This document shows positions 1-12,566 of a stretch of 64,000 nucleotides of DNA, in pieces. Made by a program: the position numbers and the translations under genes. The first letter of the stretch is position 1. Every line of letters begins with the position of its first letter. Origin of the DNA: Acidimicrobiales bacterium (GTDB lineage: Bacteria; Actinomycetota; Acidimicrobiia; Acidimicrobiales; DATDAH01); NCBI GenBank assembly GCA_016794585.1, contig JAEUJM010000033.1, forward strand, positions 1 to 64,000. The letters run 5' to 3'. The notes under the pieces were generated by a model. It saw only the letters and a list, made by a program, of their open reading frames with translations. It was not told the DNA's origin and did not search any database.

Positions 1-1
1 C

Positions 2-442
2 AGCGCGGTGGGGCGGCTCGTCCTCGACGCGGAAGGCGAAGTCCTCGACGCCGGCCGCCAAGCCCGCCAGTTCAACCGGGCCCAACGCCGGGCCATGGCC
101 CGCCGCGACGGCGGCTGCGCGTTCCCCGGCTGCGACCGCCCCCCTGAGTGGTGCGACGCCCACCACCTCGACTACTGGGACGCGGAGCACGGCCTCACCG
201 ACCTCGACCGCGGTTGTCTGCTGTGTCGACGTCACCACAACCTGCTCCACAAGCGCGGCTGGACCCTCGACCGCGACATCATCACCGGGATCTTCACCGC
301 CACCGCCCCCGACGGCCGCACCTTCACCAACAACCCCCGCCGGCGACAAGCCCCACCCCGACCGCGGCCCCCCACCGAACAGGCCGAGGGCCCATGGACG
401 GCCGGCACCCCACCCGGCCAACGACAACCCAGCCGCTGCTGA
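2..442 (+). CDS. DUF222/HNH endonuclease, 3' end (5' end outside window)
   Basis: The reading frame is open to the left edge, so only the C-terminal ~146 residues are present. It holds a Cys-rich HNH nuclease module: CAFPGC, then WCDAHH (metal-binding His pair), then CLLCRRHH and HNLLHKRGW. This is the HNH tail of the DUF222 (13E12-repeat) family common in Actinomycetota, with a Pro/Arg-rich end after it. The biological role of this family is unsettled; a DNA-nicking or mobile-element-like activity is inferred from the HNH fold. A second, full-length member lies at 41453-43066, but its HNH sequence is clearly different, so this is not a recent duplication. Confidence 0.85.
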   Translation, partial: SAVGRLVLDAEGEVLDAGRQARQFNRAQRRAMARRDGGCAFPGCDRPPEWCDAHHLDYWDAEHGLTDLDRGCLLCRRHHNLLHKRGWTLDRDIITGIFTATAPDGRTFTNNPRRRQAPPRPRPPTEQAEGPWTAGTPPGQRQPSRC

Positions 443-527
443 CGCAGCGGCACGAGTCTCGATGTACAGACCCGTACACCGGAATGGTCACTAGGGTCCG
501 CCCGGCGGGCAAGGGGAGGAGACCCAC

Positions 528-1712
528 ATGACTCGATCACGACGTGTCGCGGCACTGGCGGTGTGCCTGGTGCTGAGCGCGCTCGCCCTGGCCCCCACCG
601 GTGCCGTCGCGGCGCCGGCGCAGGAACCGGAGGCGGCTGGCACCATCACCGTCGCGCCGACCACCGGTCTCTTCGACGGCGAGGTCCTCACCGTCTCGGG
701 CCGCGGCGTGGCCAACGGGGGGCCGGGCGTCGTCGAGGTGCAGCAGTGCCGCACGCGTCGAACCGGCGAGTTCGCCTGTGGCGAGACCGAGGGGTTCGGC
801 CTGTACTTCGAGAACGGCGCATTCGATCTGACCGTGCCTGCGTCGGCCTTGCTGGACCTCCTGAAGGGCCCGTACGACTGCCGCCCCGCTGCGGGTCGCT
901 GCGAGCTGCGGGTGCGTCTCTACGACTTCACCGGCGGCTTCCTCCGCCGGACGTTCGCCCTCACGTTCGATCCCGACGCCCCCTTCGCCAAGCCGCCGAC
1001 GCTGACCGTCACCCCCTCGACGGACCTCGTCGATCACCAGACCCTCACCGCTGAAGGAACGGGCTTCGCCCCCGACAGCACCGTCCTCGTGACCGAGTGC
1101 CCGGCCAACGCCCAGGCCATCGACGCGTGTGACTCGAACGCGTTCTTCCAGGCCGACTCCGATGGCGCCGGGTCCTTCTCGATCCCCGTGGCCACGAGCA
1201 CACTCATCGACGGTGGGTCGGTCGAAGCCGACTGCCGCACCTCGGACTGCATGTTCGTCGCCTCCTCGACCCACGGCTTCGATACCCGTACGACCGCGAC
1301 GGCGCCGGTCACCTTCGACCCGGCCGGCGCCCTCGATCCGCCGCCGTCCATCACCGTCACCCCGGCCACCGGCCTGATCGGCGGCCAGACCGTGACGGTC
1401 CACGGCGACCACTTCACCCCCTTCCAGAGCGCCTTCCTCTTCGAGTGCAAACCCCGAGCCGTCACGGTGTTCGGGTGCAGCATCTACAACCGCCAGTCCC
1501 CGGGCGCACAGGTCGAAGTCGGACCGAGCGGCAGCTTCGACGTCGCCTTCCAGGTCCGGCCCCGCTGGTACTACCTCCCGAGGGGCACCACCCGGAACTG
1601 CCGCCTCGAGCGCTGCGCCATCGGCGCCCTCTCCCTCACCCCCTTCACCTTCAACGCCGACCTGCCCCCCACCGCCGTCGTCCCCATCACCTTCGCCCCC
1701 CGCTCGCCCTAG
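528..1712 (+). CDS. Secreted protein with three neocarzinostatin-like domains
   Basis: 394 aa; the start is fixed by a strong GGGAGGAG ribosome site six bases before ATG. Residues 1-30 are a signal peptide (Arg-rich start, hydrophobic core, AVAAPA). Then come three units, about 38-150, 157-265 and 273-392, each opening with a T(V/I)xVxPxTxL strand motif. Each carries two Cys pairs: C74/C84 and C118/C125; C191/C201 and C236/C241; C307/C317 and C358/C363. The 10-residue and ~5-residue spacings match the two disulfides of neocarzinostatin (Cys37-47, Cys88-93). Neocarzinostatin is the apoprotein that carries an enediyne chromophore; nothing here suggests enediyne synthesis, so a secreted binding or adhesion role is the safer guess. 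Confidence 0.8.
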   Translation: MTRSRRVAALAVCLVLSALALAPTGAVAAPAQEPEAAGTITVAPTTGLFDGEVLTVSGRGVANGGPGVVEVQQCRTRRTGEFACGETEGFGLYFENGAFDLTVPASALLDLLKGPYDCRPAAGRCELRVRLYDFTGGFLRRTFALTFDPDAPFAKPPTLTVTPSTDLVDHQTLTAEGTGFAPDSTVLVTECPANAQAIDACDSNAFFQADSDGAGSFSIPVATSTLIDGGSVEADCRTSDCMFVASSTHGFDTRTTATAPVTFDPAGALDPPPSITVTPATGLIGGQTVTVHGDHFTPFQSAFLFECKPRAVTVFGCSIYNRQSPGAQVEVGPSGSFDVAFQVRPRWYYLPRGTTRNCRLERCAIGALSLTPFTFNADLPPTAVVPITFAPRSP

Positions 1713-1741
1713 TCGAGCGTGGTCCGGCGCCGAGAACGGCG

Positions 1742-1763
1742 AGAGGCCCCCGGAGGGGCCTCT
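1742..1763. terminator. Hairpin terminator between convergent genes
   Basis: A perfect 9-bp stem (AGAGGCCCC with GGGGCCTCT) closes a CGGA loop. It lies between the end of the secreted-protein gene and the 3' end of the oppositely oriented tRNA-Ile. No T-run follows on either side, so bidirectional termination is inferred from position and stem strength. Confidence 0.6.
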
Positions 1764-1774
1764 GACCACGGTGC

Positions 1775-1851
1775 TGGTGGGGCTAGCTGGATTCGAACCA
1801 GCGACCTCATCCTTATCAGGGATGCGCTCTAACCGACTGAGCTATAGCCCC
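1775..1851 (-). tRNA. tRNA-Ile (GAT anticodon), CCA encoded
   Basis: The minus strand folds as a complete cloverleaf: acceptor GGGGCTA/TAGCCCC, D arm GCTC/GAGC, anticodon stem CATCC/GGATG with loop CTGATAA (anticodon GAT), and T arm GCTGG TTCGAAT CCAGC. The discriminator A is followed by CCA in the DNA (1775-1777), so 3'-end addition is not needed even though a CCA-adding enzyme is encoded at 38313. A tRNA-Ile beside the DUF3566 gene and gyrA is also the arrangement in Mycobacterium. Confidence 0.97.
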
Positions 1852-1877
1852 GTGGGAACGGGTGAGGGTACCACCGG

Positions 1878-2729
1878 TCACTCGGCCTGAGCACCCTGAG
1901 ATCCGTCGGCCTCGGCGTCGACGCCGGCCACGAGCGGCTCGATGACGGTGAGGCGGATGCCCCCCACCACGTCGCTGATCAGGTTGAACAGCAGGGCGAG
2001 CAGCACGGCCAGGACGGTGAAGGCGATGACCATGCCGCCGCCGAAGACGAAGAACCCGCGGAAGAGGTCGGTGCCCACGAGGCGGAAGTCCTCGAAGCCG
2101 ATGTCGACGAGGAAGCTCTCGATGTTGTCGGTCGACCCGGAGCCGATGGCGGCGGACCACAGCAGCACCGCGGCCACGAGGAACATGGCGAAGACGCACA
2201 CGTTGAAGAAGAACGCCAGCTTGAGCACCGACAGCGGGTCGACGCGCCGGATGACCCGGCGCACGCGGCGGGCGGGGACCCGGCCGTGGCCGCGCACCCG
2301 GACGCTGACCTCGTCGCCCCGGTAGGGCGTCGGGCGGGACCCGTCGGTCGCCGGCGGCTCGTCCGCGGCGAAGTGGGGGCGATCCGGGAGCTCCACGAGG
2401 GGGGCCATCTCGGCGGCCTCGGCCTCGAGCTCGGCGTCGAGCTCGTTGCCCAGCGGGCGGCCGTCGACGTCGGTGTCGGGGTCGTCCCCCTCGGCCCGCT
2501 CCTCCGCCTCGTCGTCGAGCTCGACCACGAGGGTGTCCCCGGCAGGGTTCTCGTCGACGTCGGAGGCGCTCGGTCGATCGTCACTCAGGCCTTGACCGGA
2601 CTCTACGTCGTCCGCCTCCTCGGCGAGGTCTGCCTCGTCCGCGACCTCTACGTCGGCGGCGTCGGCGAGGGGCTCGTCCGACCCGTCGTCGGGCGCGTCT
2701 CCGCCTACGGGAGTCCGGGCGGTCGACAC
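1878..2729 (-). CDS. DUF3566 membrane protein with long acidic N-terminus
   Basis: About 283 aa. The C-terminal third matches DUF3566, the family encoded next to gyrA throughout Actinomycetota: a basic stretch (RVRRVIRRVDPLSVLKLA), a first membrane helix (FFFNVCVFAMFLVAAVLLWS), a loop, a Gly-rich turn (FVFGGGMVIAF) and a second helix leading into LFNLISDVVGGIRLTV. The first ~150 residues are very rich in Asp and Glu and probably disordered and cytoplasmic. I chose GTG 2729, which overlaps the end of the VanY-like gene by 25 bases. The ribosome site is weak, and starts further upstream give Arg/Pro-rich sequence that looks out of frame. The function of DUF3566 is unknown. Confidence 0.75.
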   Translation of the reverse strand: MSTARTPVGGDAPDDGSDEPLADAADVEVADEADLAEEADDVESGQGLSDDRPSASDVDENPAGDTLVVELDDEAEERAEGDDPDTDVDGRPLGNELDAELEAEAAEMAPLVELPDRPHFAADEPPATDGSRPTPYRGDEVSVRVRGHGRVPARRVRRVIRRVDPLSVLKLAFFFNVCVFAMFLVAAVLLWSAAIGSGSTDNIESFLVDIGFEDFRLVGTDLFRGFFVFGGGMVIAFTVLAVLLALLFNLISDVVGGIRLTVIEPLVAGVDAEADGSQGAQAE

Positions 2730-3376
2730 AGCTCGAAGTGTATGGGATCGCTCTCGGGCAGCGGAAAGCAGAGTCCGGCCTCGGACGCCACCGAGCGCAG
2801 CGGCGCCACGAACCACGACGGCACGTCGATGGCCAGGCCACGCTCGTGCATCGAGGTCCCCGGACGAGCGACGGGGTACGGATTGGTGTCCCGGTGGTCC
2901 CAGAGCCACTGCTGCTGGTCGGGGCTGCGCCAGCCCGAGGTGATGGGCACCGGCTGACCGAGCAGCGCCTCCGCTCGCGCGACGGCGGCCTGCATCTCCG
3001 GGGTGAGGCCCTGGGCGCCCGACGAAGACGGCGGCGGGGTGAGGCGCTCAGCGGCGGCCACGGCGTGGCGACCGCGAACCACCACCTCGACCCGGACCCG
3101 GGGGCCGGCCTCGGCGTAGGCCACCACTTCGGCGTCGTTGTCCGCGGCGACGGCTCGCGCCTCCTCCTCGCCCCGGGCCGCGCCGGCCAACGCGGCGGCG
3201 TCGGCCGCCGTGCGGGCCTGGGCAGCGGCGACGGCCCGCTGCGCCAGTCCCCCGGTGGCCATCATCACGGCGACGGCGAGGGCCAGGGCGACCAGCACCA
3301 GGGGCAGGGCCTGGCCCCGCTCACGTCGGTCCGGTCGATGAACGTGGATGGGCGGTGACGACGGGTGGCATGGCAT
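2705..3376 (-). CDS. TadE-like N-terminus fused to VanY D,D-carboxypeptidase
   Basis: 223 aa. Residues 19-65 (ERGQALPLV, hydrophobic helix, RTAADAAALAGA) look like the TadE/TadG-type pseudopilin start found in secreted actinobacterial proteins. Residues 124-217 form a VanY/DacB metallopeptidase: SGWRS (147-151), the zinc motif S175-M-H177-xx-G180 with D184, and H213 in DPIHFE. Family members cleave D-Ala-D-Ala ends of peptidoglycan stems or precursors. The TadE-like helix should tether the enzyme on the outer membrane face. Its 3' end overlaps the DUF3566 start, so the two are probably co-transcribed. The specific activity is inferred from motifs only. Confidence 0.75.
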   Translation of the reverse strand: MPCHPSSPPIHVHRPDRRERGQALPLVLVALALAVAVMMATGGLAQRAVAAAQARTAADAAALAGAARGEEEARAVAADNDAEVVAYAEAGPRVRVEVVVRGRHAVAAAERLTPPPSSSGAQGLTPEMQAAVARAEALLGQPVPITSGWRSPDQQQWLWDHRDTNPYPVARPGTSMHERGLAIDVPSWFVAPLRSVASEAGLCFPLPESDPIHFELCRPPGLP

Positions 3377-3418
3377 GGGACTTCCCCTGAGGAGACGGTT
3401 GGCGGGGGAAGTCGGTTC

Positions 3419-3467
3419 GAACTCGACGCAATGCCTGTCGGATTCCGACAGCTACTGCGTCGAGTTC
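3419..3467. repeat. 49-bp nested inverted repeat downstream of gyrA
   Basis: Outer arms GAACTCGACGCA (3419-3430) and TGCGTCGAGTTC (3456-3467) are perfect 12-bp complements. Inner arms CTGTCGGA (3435-3442) and TCCGACAG (3444-3451) are perfect 8-bp complements around one T. Four-base internal loops (ATGC/CTAC) separate the two stems. It lies between the gyrA stop and the VanY-like gene, both minus strand. No T-run follows, so it may be a terminator, an attenuator or a protein-binding cruciform. Confidence 0.7.
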
Positions 3468-3506
3468 AGGGGGTGGGTGCGGAGGTGCGGAGAGGTGGCC
3501 AGACGC

Positions 3507-7912
<4,406 letters not shown>

Positions 7913-8015
7913 GCGGGGCCCTTTCGCGTCGGAGGGACGAGAGGCGGGGGAAGGGGGCGCCGACGTCGACCGCGGCGGGAGCGCAGGTCGGAAAAGAGGC
8001 GTCCACGGACCCCTG

Positions 8016-8024
8016 ATTCTACCA
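8016..8024 (-). promoter_or_regulatory. Candidate extended -10 promoter for gyrB
   Basis: On the minus strand the gap between dciA and gyrB contains TGGTAGAAT, an extended -10 (TGN plus TAGAAT) about 95 nt upstream of the gyrB ATG. The nearest TTGACC is 27 nt upstream of it, too far for a -35, so this would be an extended -10 promoter. Position supports it; there is no experimental evidence. Confidence 0.4.
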
Positions 8025-8119
8025 GCGGGACCCCCCGGATCGGCTGATGGTCAAGCCCCCGGCGGCGCCCTCGCGCGCCCCGTCCGGACGGGGCCGGTGA
8101 CGGCTTTCTGACGCGGGCG

Positions 8120-8422
8120 TCAGCGCCGGACGCGCACGTCGAGGCGGGCGACCACGGCGGCGCCGGTGAGGGCCTCGAGGCGGGCGACCACCTGGGCCTC
8201 GGACCACGCCAGGCGCTCGGCGAAGGCGGGGTCGTCGGCCACGACGACGAGCGTGCCCCGCTCGATGGAGCGCGCCGCGCAGTGGGCGGCGAGATCGGCG
8301 CCGACGGCCTCGGGCCACGCCTCGAACACCGTGGCGGACGCGTCGACCGACGGCGCCCCCAGACCGGCGAGGACGTGGTCGATCCCGGCGGCCAGCGGTC
8401 GGGGCGAGCTCACGTCCCCCAC
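8120..8422 (-). CDS. dciA: DciA family protein (DUF721), replicative helicase operator
   Basis: 100 aa. The sequence has the DUF721/DciA pattern: an N-terminal helix (AAGIDHVLAGLG), the conserved FEAWPEAVG, then AHCAARSIERGTLVVVADDPAFAERLAW and a KH-like C-terminal strand. DciA helps load the replicative helicase DnaB in bacteria lacking DnaC. In other Actinomycetota it sits directly between recF and gyrB. Here it still precedes gyrB (about 200 bp away), but recF is 5 kb further off because other genes lie between. The GTG at 8422 is the first start in frame. Confidence 0.85.
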   Translation of the reverse strand: MGDVSSPRPLAAGIDHVLAGLGAPSVDASATVFEAWPEAVGADLAAHCAARSIERGTLVVVADDPAFAERLAWSEAQVVARLEALTGAAVVARLDVRVRR

Positions 8423-8521
8423 GCTACCGAGGGGGAGTGACGCCGACCCGGCGGGTGGCGCCCCGGTCCCCTACGCTCGTGGCGTTCCAGCGGGAGCGGA
8501 TGCACGACGCAGGAGGGCGAG

Positions 8522-10126
8522 ATGCGATTTCGGTCCGGGTTGCTACCAGTGGCGCTGGTGCTCGCCGCGTTGGCTGCGGCGGCGGCGTTCGGCGGCGCCG
8601 CCGGCGCCGACTCCCGCGGGTCGAGCCAACCGCAGTTCTTCGACACGTTGGGCATCGCCGGCGACGGCGACGGCGAGCTCGAGAACCCCCGCGGCGTCGC
8701 CGTGAACCGGGACAACGGCGACATCTACGTCGCCGACACCGGCAACGACCGGATCGTGCAGTACGACGCCGACGGCCGCTTCCTGCGGGCCCTTCGCAAC
8801 AGCACCGTCGATGGCCTCACGCTCGACCAGCCCTGGGACGTGGCGCTCAGCCCGAGCAACACCGGGCTCTACGTCGCCGACACCGGCAACGACCGCGTCG
8901 TGGTCTACAACACCGACACCGCGCTCCCGATCCGGGACTGGGGCTCGACCGGGACCCTCAACGCCCAGTTCAACTCCCCTCGCGGCATCACCGTCGACTC
9001 TGCCGGCGACGTCTACGTCGCTGACACGGGCAACAATCGGATCCAGAAGTTCGAGCCCGACGGCATCTTCATCGAGCGCTTCGGCTCGACCGGCAGCGGT
9101 CCGTGGCAGTTGCGGGGCCCACGGGACATCGCGGCCAACATCAACGACCGGGTCTTCGTGGCCGACACCGGCAACGACCGGATCTCCGTGTGGGACTCGT
9201 CGGGCCACTACGTGAGCTCCTTCGGCTCGACGGGGTCGGGCAACCGGCGCTTCGAGGCGCCGGCCGGCATCTGGGAGGGCGTGAACCTGCCGCCCACGAA
9301 CTCGATGTTCATCGCCGACACGGGCAACGACCGCATCTCGGTCTGGCGCTTCAACGACGGCTCGAACGTGGCGACCTGGGAGGCCACCTTCGGACGCACC
9401 GGCGCCCGGAACGAGGAGCTCGAGGCGCCGCGCAACGTTTTCATCGGTGACGACCTCCGGCGGTACGTGATCGACTCCGGCAACGACCGGCTGGCCCTCC
9501 TCGACCCCTCGGGCCCCCCCGGGGTGTTCGGTCGGGTCACGAACACCTTCGGCGTCGCGGTCAACGGCATCGGGGTGATCGCCCAGGACGCCACCACCTT
9601 CGACACCGTGGTCGCCGCCGAGACCGACCGCGACGGCAACTACCAGCTCCCCCTCCCGCCGGGCGACTACCTGCTGACCTACTTCGACCCCGACGGCGGG
9701 CACCGACCCGAGTACTACCCCGACGCGACCGACTTCGCCGACGCCCAGCCCGTGCCTGTGCAGGCCAACACCGTCACCCGCGCCGACATCGTGCTCTCGG
9801 TCAACGCCATCAGCCCGGTCCCGGTCACCGGGACCATCGTCGGCACCGTCGAGGAGGCCGCTGGGCCGGCGGCCCGGACCTGGGTGTTCGCGGTCGACGC
9901 CAACACCGGGACCCTGAAGCGGGCCGTCCAGGCGGACCCGGCCGGCCAGTTCGAGATCGGCGGGCTCGCCACCGGCAACTACCTCGTCGTGTACATCGAC
10001 CCCCGGGGGGTGAACGCCACCGAGTTCTTCGACGACCACGTCGACCCCGCGCAGGCGGACGTGCTCGCCGTCACCTCGGGTGGCCCTCCCGTCCAGGCCG
10101 ACGCCACCCTCGCGCCACCTCCCTGA
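8522..10126 (+). CDS. Secreted NHL-repeat beta-propeller protein
   Basis: 534 aa; GGAGG precedes the ATG. Residues 1-29 are a signal peptide. Residues ~35-330 contain about six NHL repeats, each with the near-identical VADTGNDRI core (YVADTGNDRIVQY, YVADTGNDRVVVY, YVADTGNNRIQKF, FVADTGNDRISVW, FIADTGNDRISVW, YVIDSGNDRLALL), enough for a six-bladed propeller. Residues ~333-430 and ~436-530 are two carboxypeptidase-regulatory-like domains (GNYQLPLPPGDYLLTYFDP; GQFEIGGLATGNYLVVYIDP). These modules usually mediate extracellular binding; no catalytic site is visible. A decayed third tail follows at 10168-10270. The gene is part of the insert between dciA and recF. Confidence 0.8.
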   Translation: MRFRSGLLPVALVLAALAAAAAFGGAAGADSRGSSQPQFFDTLGIAGDGDGELENPRGVAVNRDNGDIYVADTGNDRIVQYDADGRFLRALRNSTVDGLTLDQPWDVALSPSNTGLYVADTGNDRVVVYNTDTALPIRDWGSTGTLNAQFNSPRGITVDSAGDVYVADTGNNRIQKFEPDGIFIERFGSTGSGPWQLRGPRDIAANINDRVFVADTGNDRISVWDSSGHYVSSFGSTGSGNRRFEAPAGIWEGVNLPPTNSMFIADTGNDRISVWRFNDGSNVATWEATFGRTGARNEELEAPRNVFIGDDLRRYVIDSGNDRLALLDPSGPPGVFGRVTNTFGVAVNGIGVIAQDATTFDTVVAAETDRDGNYQLPLPPGDYLLTYFDPDGGHRPEYYPDATDFADAQPVPVQANTVTRADIVLSVNAISPVPVTGTIVGTVEEAAGPAARTWVFAVDANTGTLKRAVQADPAGQFEIGGLATGNYLVVYIDPRGVNATEFFDDHVDPAQADVLAVTSGGPPVQADATLAPPP

Positions 10127-10167
10127 CGTCCCCACCTGACTTCCCGTCTGATGTCCAGCGAGCTTCG

Positions 10168-10270
10168 GACGTCGACGCGACCGAGTGCTACGACGACCCG
10201 CTCGACCCGGAATTCGCCGGTCCCCGTCGTCGTCACCCAGGGCGACCAGGCGGTCGCAGACGCCTCGCTG
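10168..10270 (+). pseudogene. Decayed carboxypeptidase-regulatory-like repeat tail
   Basis: After the stop of the NHL gene the DNA still encodes a recognisable repeat end split over two frames: DVDATECYDDPLDPEFA (frame of 10168), then VPVVVTQGDQAVADASLDP (frame of 10151). The intact gene ends with the matching VNATEFFDDHVDPAQADVLA and PVQADATLAP. The frames join if one base near 10219 is skipped. There is no start and the front of the domain is missing. I read it as a remnant of a longer or duplicated C-terminus. Confidence 0.6.
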
Positions 10271-10301
10271 GATCCCGGAGCGGGCGCCTTCCCCGCCGCC
10301 G

Positions 10302-12566
10302 CTAGTGGACGAGCACCGGCCCCGCGGGCCGGAGCGAGCCGCCCGTGCCGTCGCCGGGCGCCGCGCCGCCCCAGCAGCGGGCGGCACCGTCGTCCAGGAG
10401 CGCACAGGCGTTGAACCCGCCGACCACCACCCGGGCCACACCCGTCAACGCGCCGGACCCCGACGGCGACGACACCACGACCGGGAGCAGTCGCGTCGTG
10501 GTGGTGCCGTCGCCGAGTTGACCCCGCGCGTTCGTACCCCAGCACCGCGCCTCCCCGGTGGTCAGGACCGCGCATGCGCTCCTCATCAGCGACTCGCCCG
10601 AGCTCGAGGTGTAGCCGAAGCCTCCGCCGGCAGAGACCTCCGCCACCCCGGACAGGGGCGCCGACCCGCTCGGATCGAGGACCGCCACGGGTCGTGATCG
10701 GTTCGAGCTGGTCCCGTCGCCCGTGTGCTGGCCCCAGCAGCGCGCCTCACCCGAGTCCAGGCGCGCGCACGTCAACCCACTGCCGGCGCTGATCTCGGCC
10801 ACTCCGGTGAGGGGCCCGGTGCCGGCCGGGTTCGACACCACGACCGCTCGAGGCGCGCTGGTCGAAGTGCCGTTGCCCAGCTGGCCACGGTTGTTCCCGC
10901 CCCAGCACCGCACCTGACCGGTCGTCAACAGGGCGCACGCGTGGTCGAACCCAACCGAGAGTTGGGTGACGCCCGTGAGCGGGCCCTCGCCGTCGACGTC
11001 CACGACACTGGTCGGTCGGGTCCGGGCGGCGGAGCCGCTCCCGTCACCCAGCGCGCTCCCGGCTGCGCCCCAACAGCGGACCTGTCGACCCACGCGTGCG
11101 CAGGTGAACCCGCTCCCCGTGCCCACCTCGGCCACGGCGAGGAGCGGACCCGTTCCGGCTGCGTTGGACACCACCAGTGGGCGGGTCGACGAGGTCGAGC
11201 CCGCGGCGTCGCCGAGGGGACCGTTGCCGCCACCCCAGCATCGTGCCTGGCCGTTGGTCAGACGGGCACAGCTCCGTGCCGTGTTGGCCCCCGGGGCGAA
11301 GCCTCTGCCGGCGGTGTCGATCTGGGTCACCCCGGTCAGTGGGCCCACCCCGGCGGGATCCGACACGGCCACCGGTCGCGCACGATCGGTCGTCGTCCCG
11401 TCACCCAGTGCGCCGCTCCCGTTCTCCCCCCAACAGCGCGCCTGTTCCCCGGCGACCACGGCACACGCCTGCTCGTGGCCGGCCGCCAACGACGTGACGG
11501 GTACGACGGGGCCGCCGGGCTCGGCCCGGAAGGTGCAGACCACGTGCTCGCCGGCGCCGAGCGTCACCGTCGCCGTCCTCGTCGCGAGGCTGGTCGTCTC
11601 CGTCGGCGAGCAAGCCAGGCTGGTCAGGTCGTAGTCACCGGTGTCGTCCTGGGTGACGGTGTAGGTGCCGGGCGCCAGGCCTTCCCCGGTCACCGACGAC
11701 GGCAGGGTCGGATCGGCATCGTCGTCGAGCGCGAACTGGCCACAGCCCGAGCCCAGGCAACTCGTATAGGTGAAGTCGTCGGCGGCGTCGGGCTCGGTGT
11801 CCTGGACGATGGTCAGGCGCTGGGTGACGTTGGTGAACGTGCAGGTGGCGACCTCGGTCGGGCCGAGGTCGATCGTCACCCGACGGGCGGCGAGGTCGAC
11901 GGTCTCCCCCGTCGAGCACGACAGGCCCGTCAACGGCCAGCTGGCGTCGGCGTCCTGGGTGATCGTGTATTCGCCGGTGGGGAGGGGCACCGAGAGCACC
12001 CGGTCCGGGTGGGTCGGGTCCTCGTCGTCGTCCAGGGTGAACGGGCCGCAGCCTCCCGGCCCGCAGCCGGTGAAGCCCAGGTCGTGACCGGAGCCGGATT
12101 CCTCGACGATGCGAATGGCCGGAGCGCGGTCGTAGAACGTGCAGGTCACATGCTCGTCAGGCTCCAACACGATGGTCGCGGTGCCCGACGACAGGTCCAC
12201 GTTCTCGCCGGTGTCGCAGTCGATGTCGACCAGGGTCCAGCCCGCCACCGGTGACTGCTGCACCGTGTAGGTGCCCGGCGCCAGCGCGCCGGCCGAGATG
12301 AAGGAGGGTCGGGCGGGATCGTCGTCGTCGTCGAGGACGAACTGTCCGCAGCCCGAGCCGAGGCAACTCGTGAAGGTGACGTCCTGCGCCGAGTTCGGGA
12401 TCGAGTCCAACACGATGGTGATCGACGGCGGTGACGGCTCCTCGGCCGCTGCGGCGGGCACCCCAGCCGGCAGGACCGCGAGGGCGGCCAGCGCGACGAG
12501 GACCGCCATGACCGCCTCGAGCGGTTTGCGGGCTCTCGCCGGCATGGGTCGCTTCACGATCGTCAT
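10302..12566 (-). CDS. Secreted RCC1-repeat protein with three prealbumin-like domains
   Basis: About 754 aa. A signal peptide (KRPMPARARKPLEA, then a long hydrophobic stretch to AAAAEE) is followed by three ~90-residue units at about 48-320. Each unit has SCLGSGCGQF or CGPGGCGPF, then LDDDxDP, GTYTVxQ and VxCTF; this resembles the prealbumin-like fold of surface proteins. From ~330 on there are seven RCC1 repeats, each with (A/V)RCWGxNxxGxLGDGT, enough for a complete seven-bladed propeller. The ATG at 12566 has GGGGG immediately before it; the GTG at 12557 is better spaced from AAGGGGG and may be the true start. It converges on the NHL gene. No enzyme motif is visible. Confidence 0.8.
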   Translation of the reverse strand: MTIVKRPMPARARKPLEAVMAVLVALAALAVLPAGVPAAAAEEPSPPSITIVLDSIPNSAQDVTFTSCLGSGCGQFVLDDDDDPARPSFISAGALAPGTYTVQQSPVAGWTLVDIDCDTGENVDLSSGTATIVLEPDEHVTCTFYDRAPAIRIVEESGSGHDLGFTGCGPGGCGPFTLDDDEDPTHPDRVLSVPLPTGEYTITQDADASWPLTGLSCSTGETVDLAARRVTIDLGPTEVATCTFTNVTQRLTIVQDTEPDAADDFTYTSCLGSGCGQFALDDDADPTLPSSVTGEGLAPGTYTVTQDDTGDYDLTSLACSPTETTSLATRTATVTLGAGEHVVCTFRAEPGGPVVPVTSLAAGHEQACAVVAGEQARCWGENGSGALGDGTTTDRARPVAVSDPAGVGPLTGVTQIDTAGRGFAPGANTARSCARLTNGQARCWGGGNGPLGDAAGSTSSTRPLVVSNAAGTGPLLAVAEVGTGSGFTCARVGRQVRCWGAAGSALGDGSGSAARTRPTSVVDVDGEGPLTGVTQLSVGFDHACALLTTGQVRCWGGNNRGQLGNGTSTSAPRAVVVSNPAGTGPLTGVAEISAGSGLTCARLDSGEARCWGQHTGDGTSSNRSRPVAVLDPSGSAPLSGVAEVSAGGGFGYTSSSGESLMRSACAVLTTGEARCWGTNARGQLGDGTTTTRLLPVVVSSPSGSGALTGVARVVVGGFNACALLDDGAARCWGGAAPGDGTGGSLRPAGPVLVH

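Noticed and set aside
8110-8123. Hairpin TGACGC/GCGTCA at the dciA end
   Set aside because: The loop would be only two bases and the stem includes the stop codon; too weak to call a terminator.
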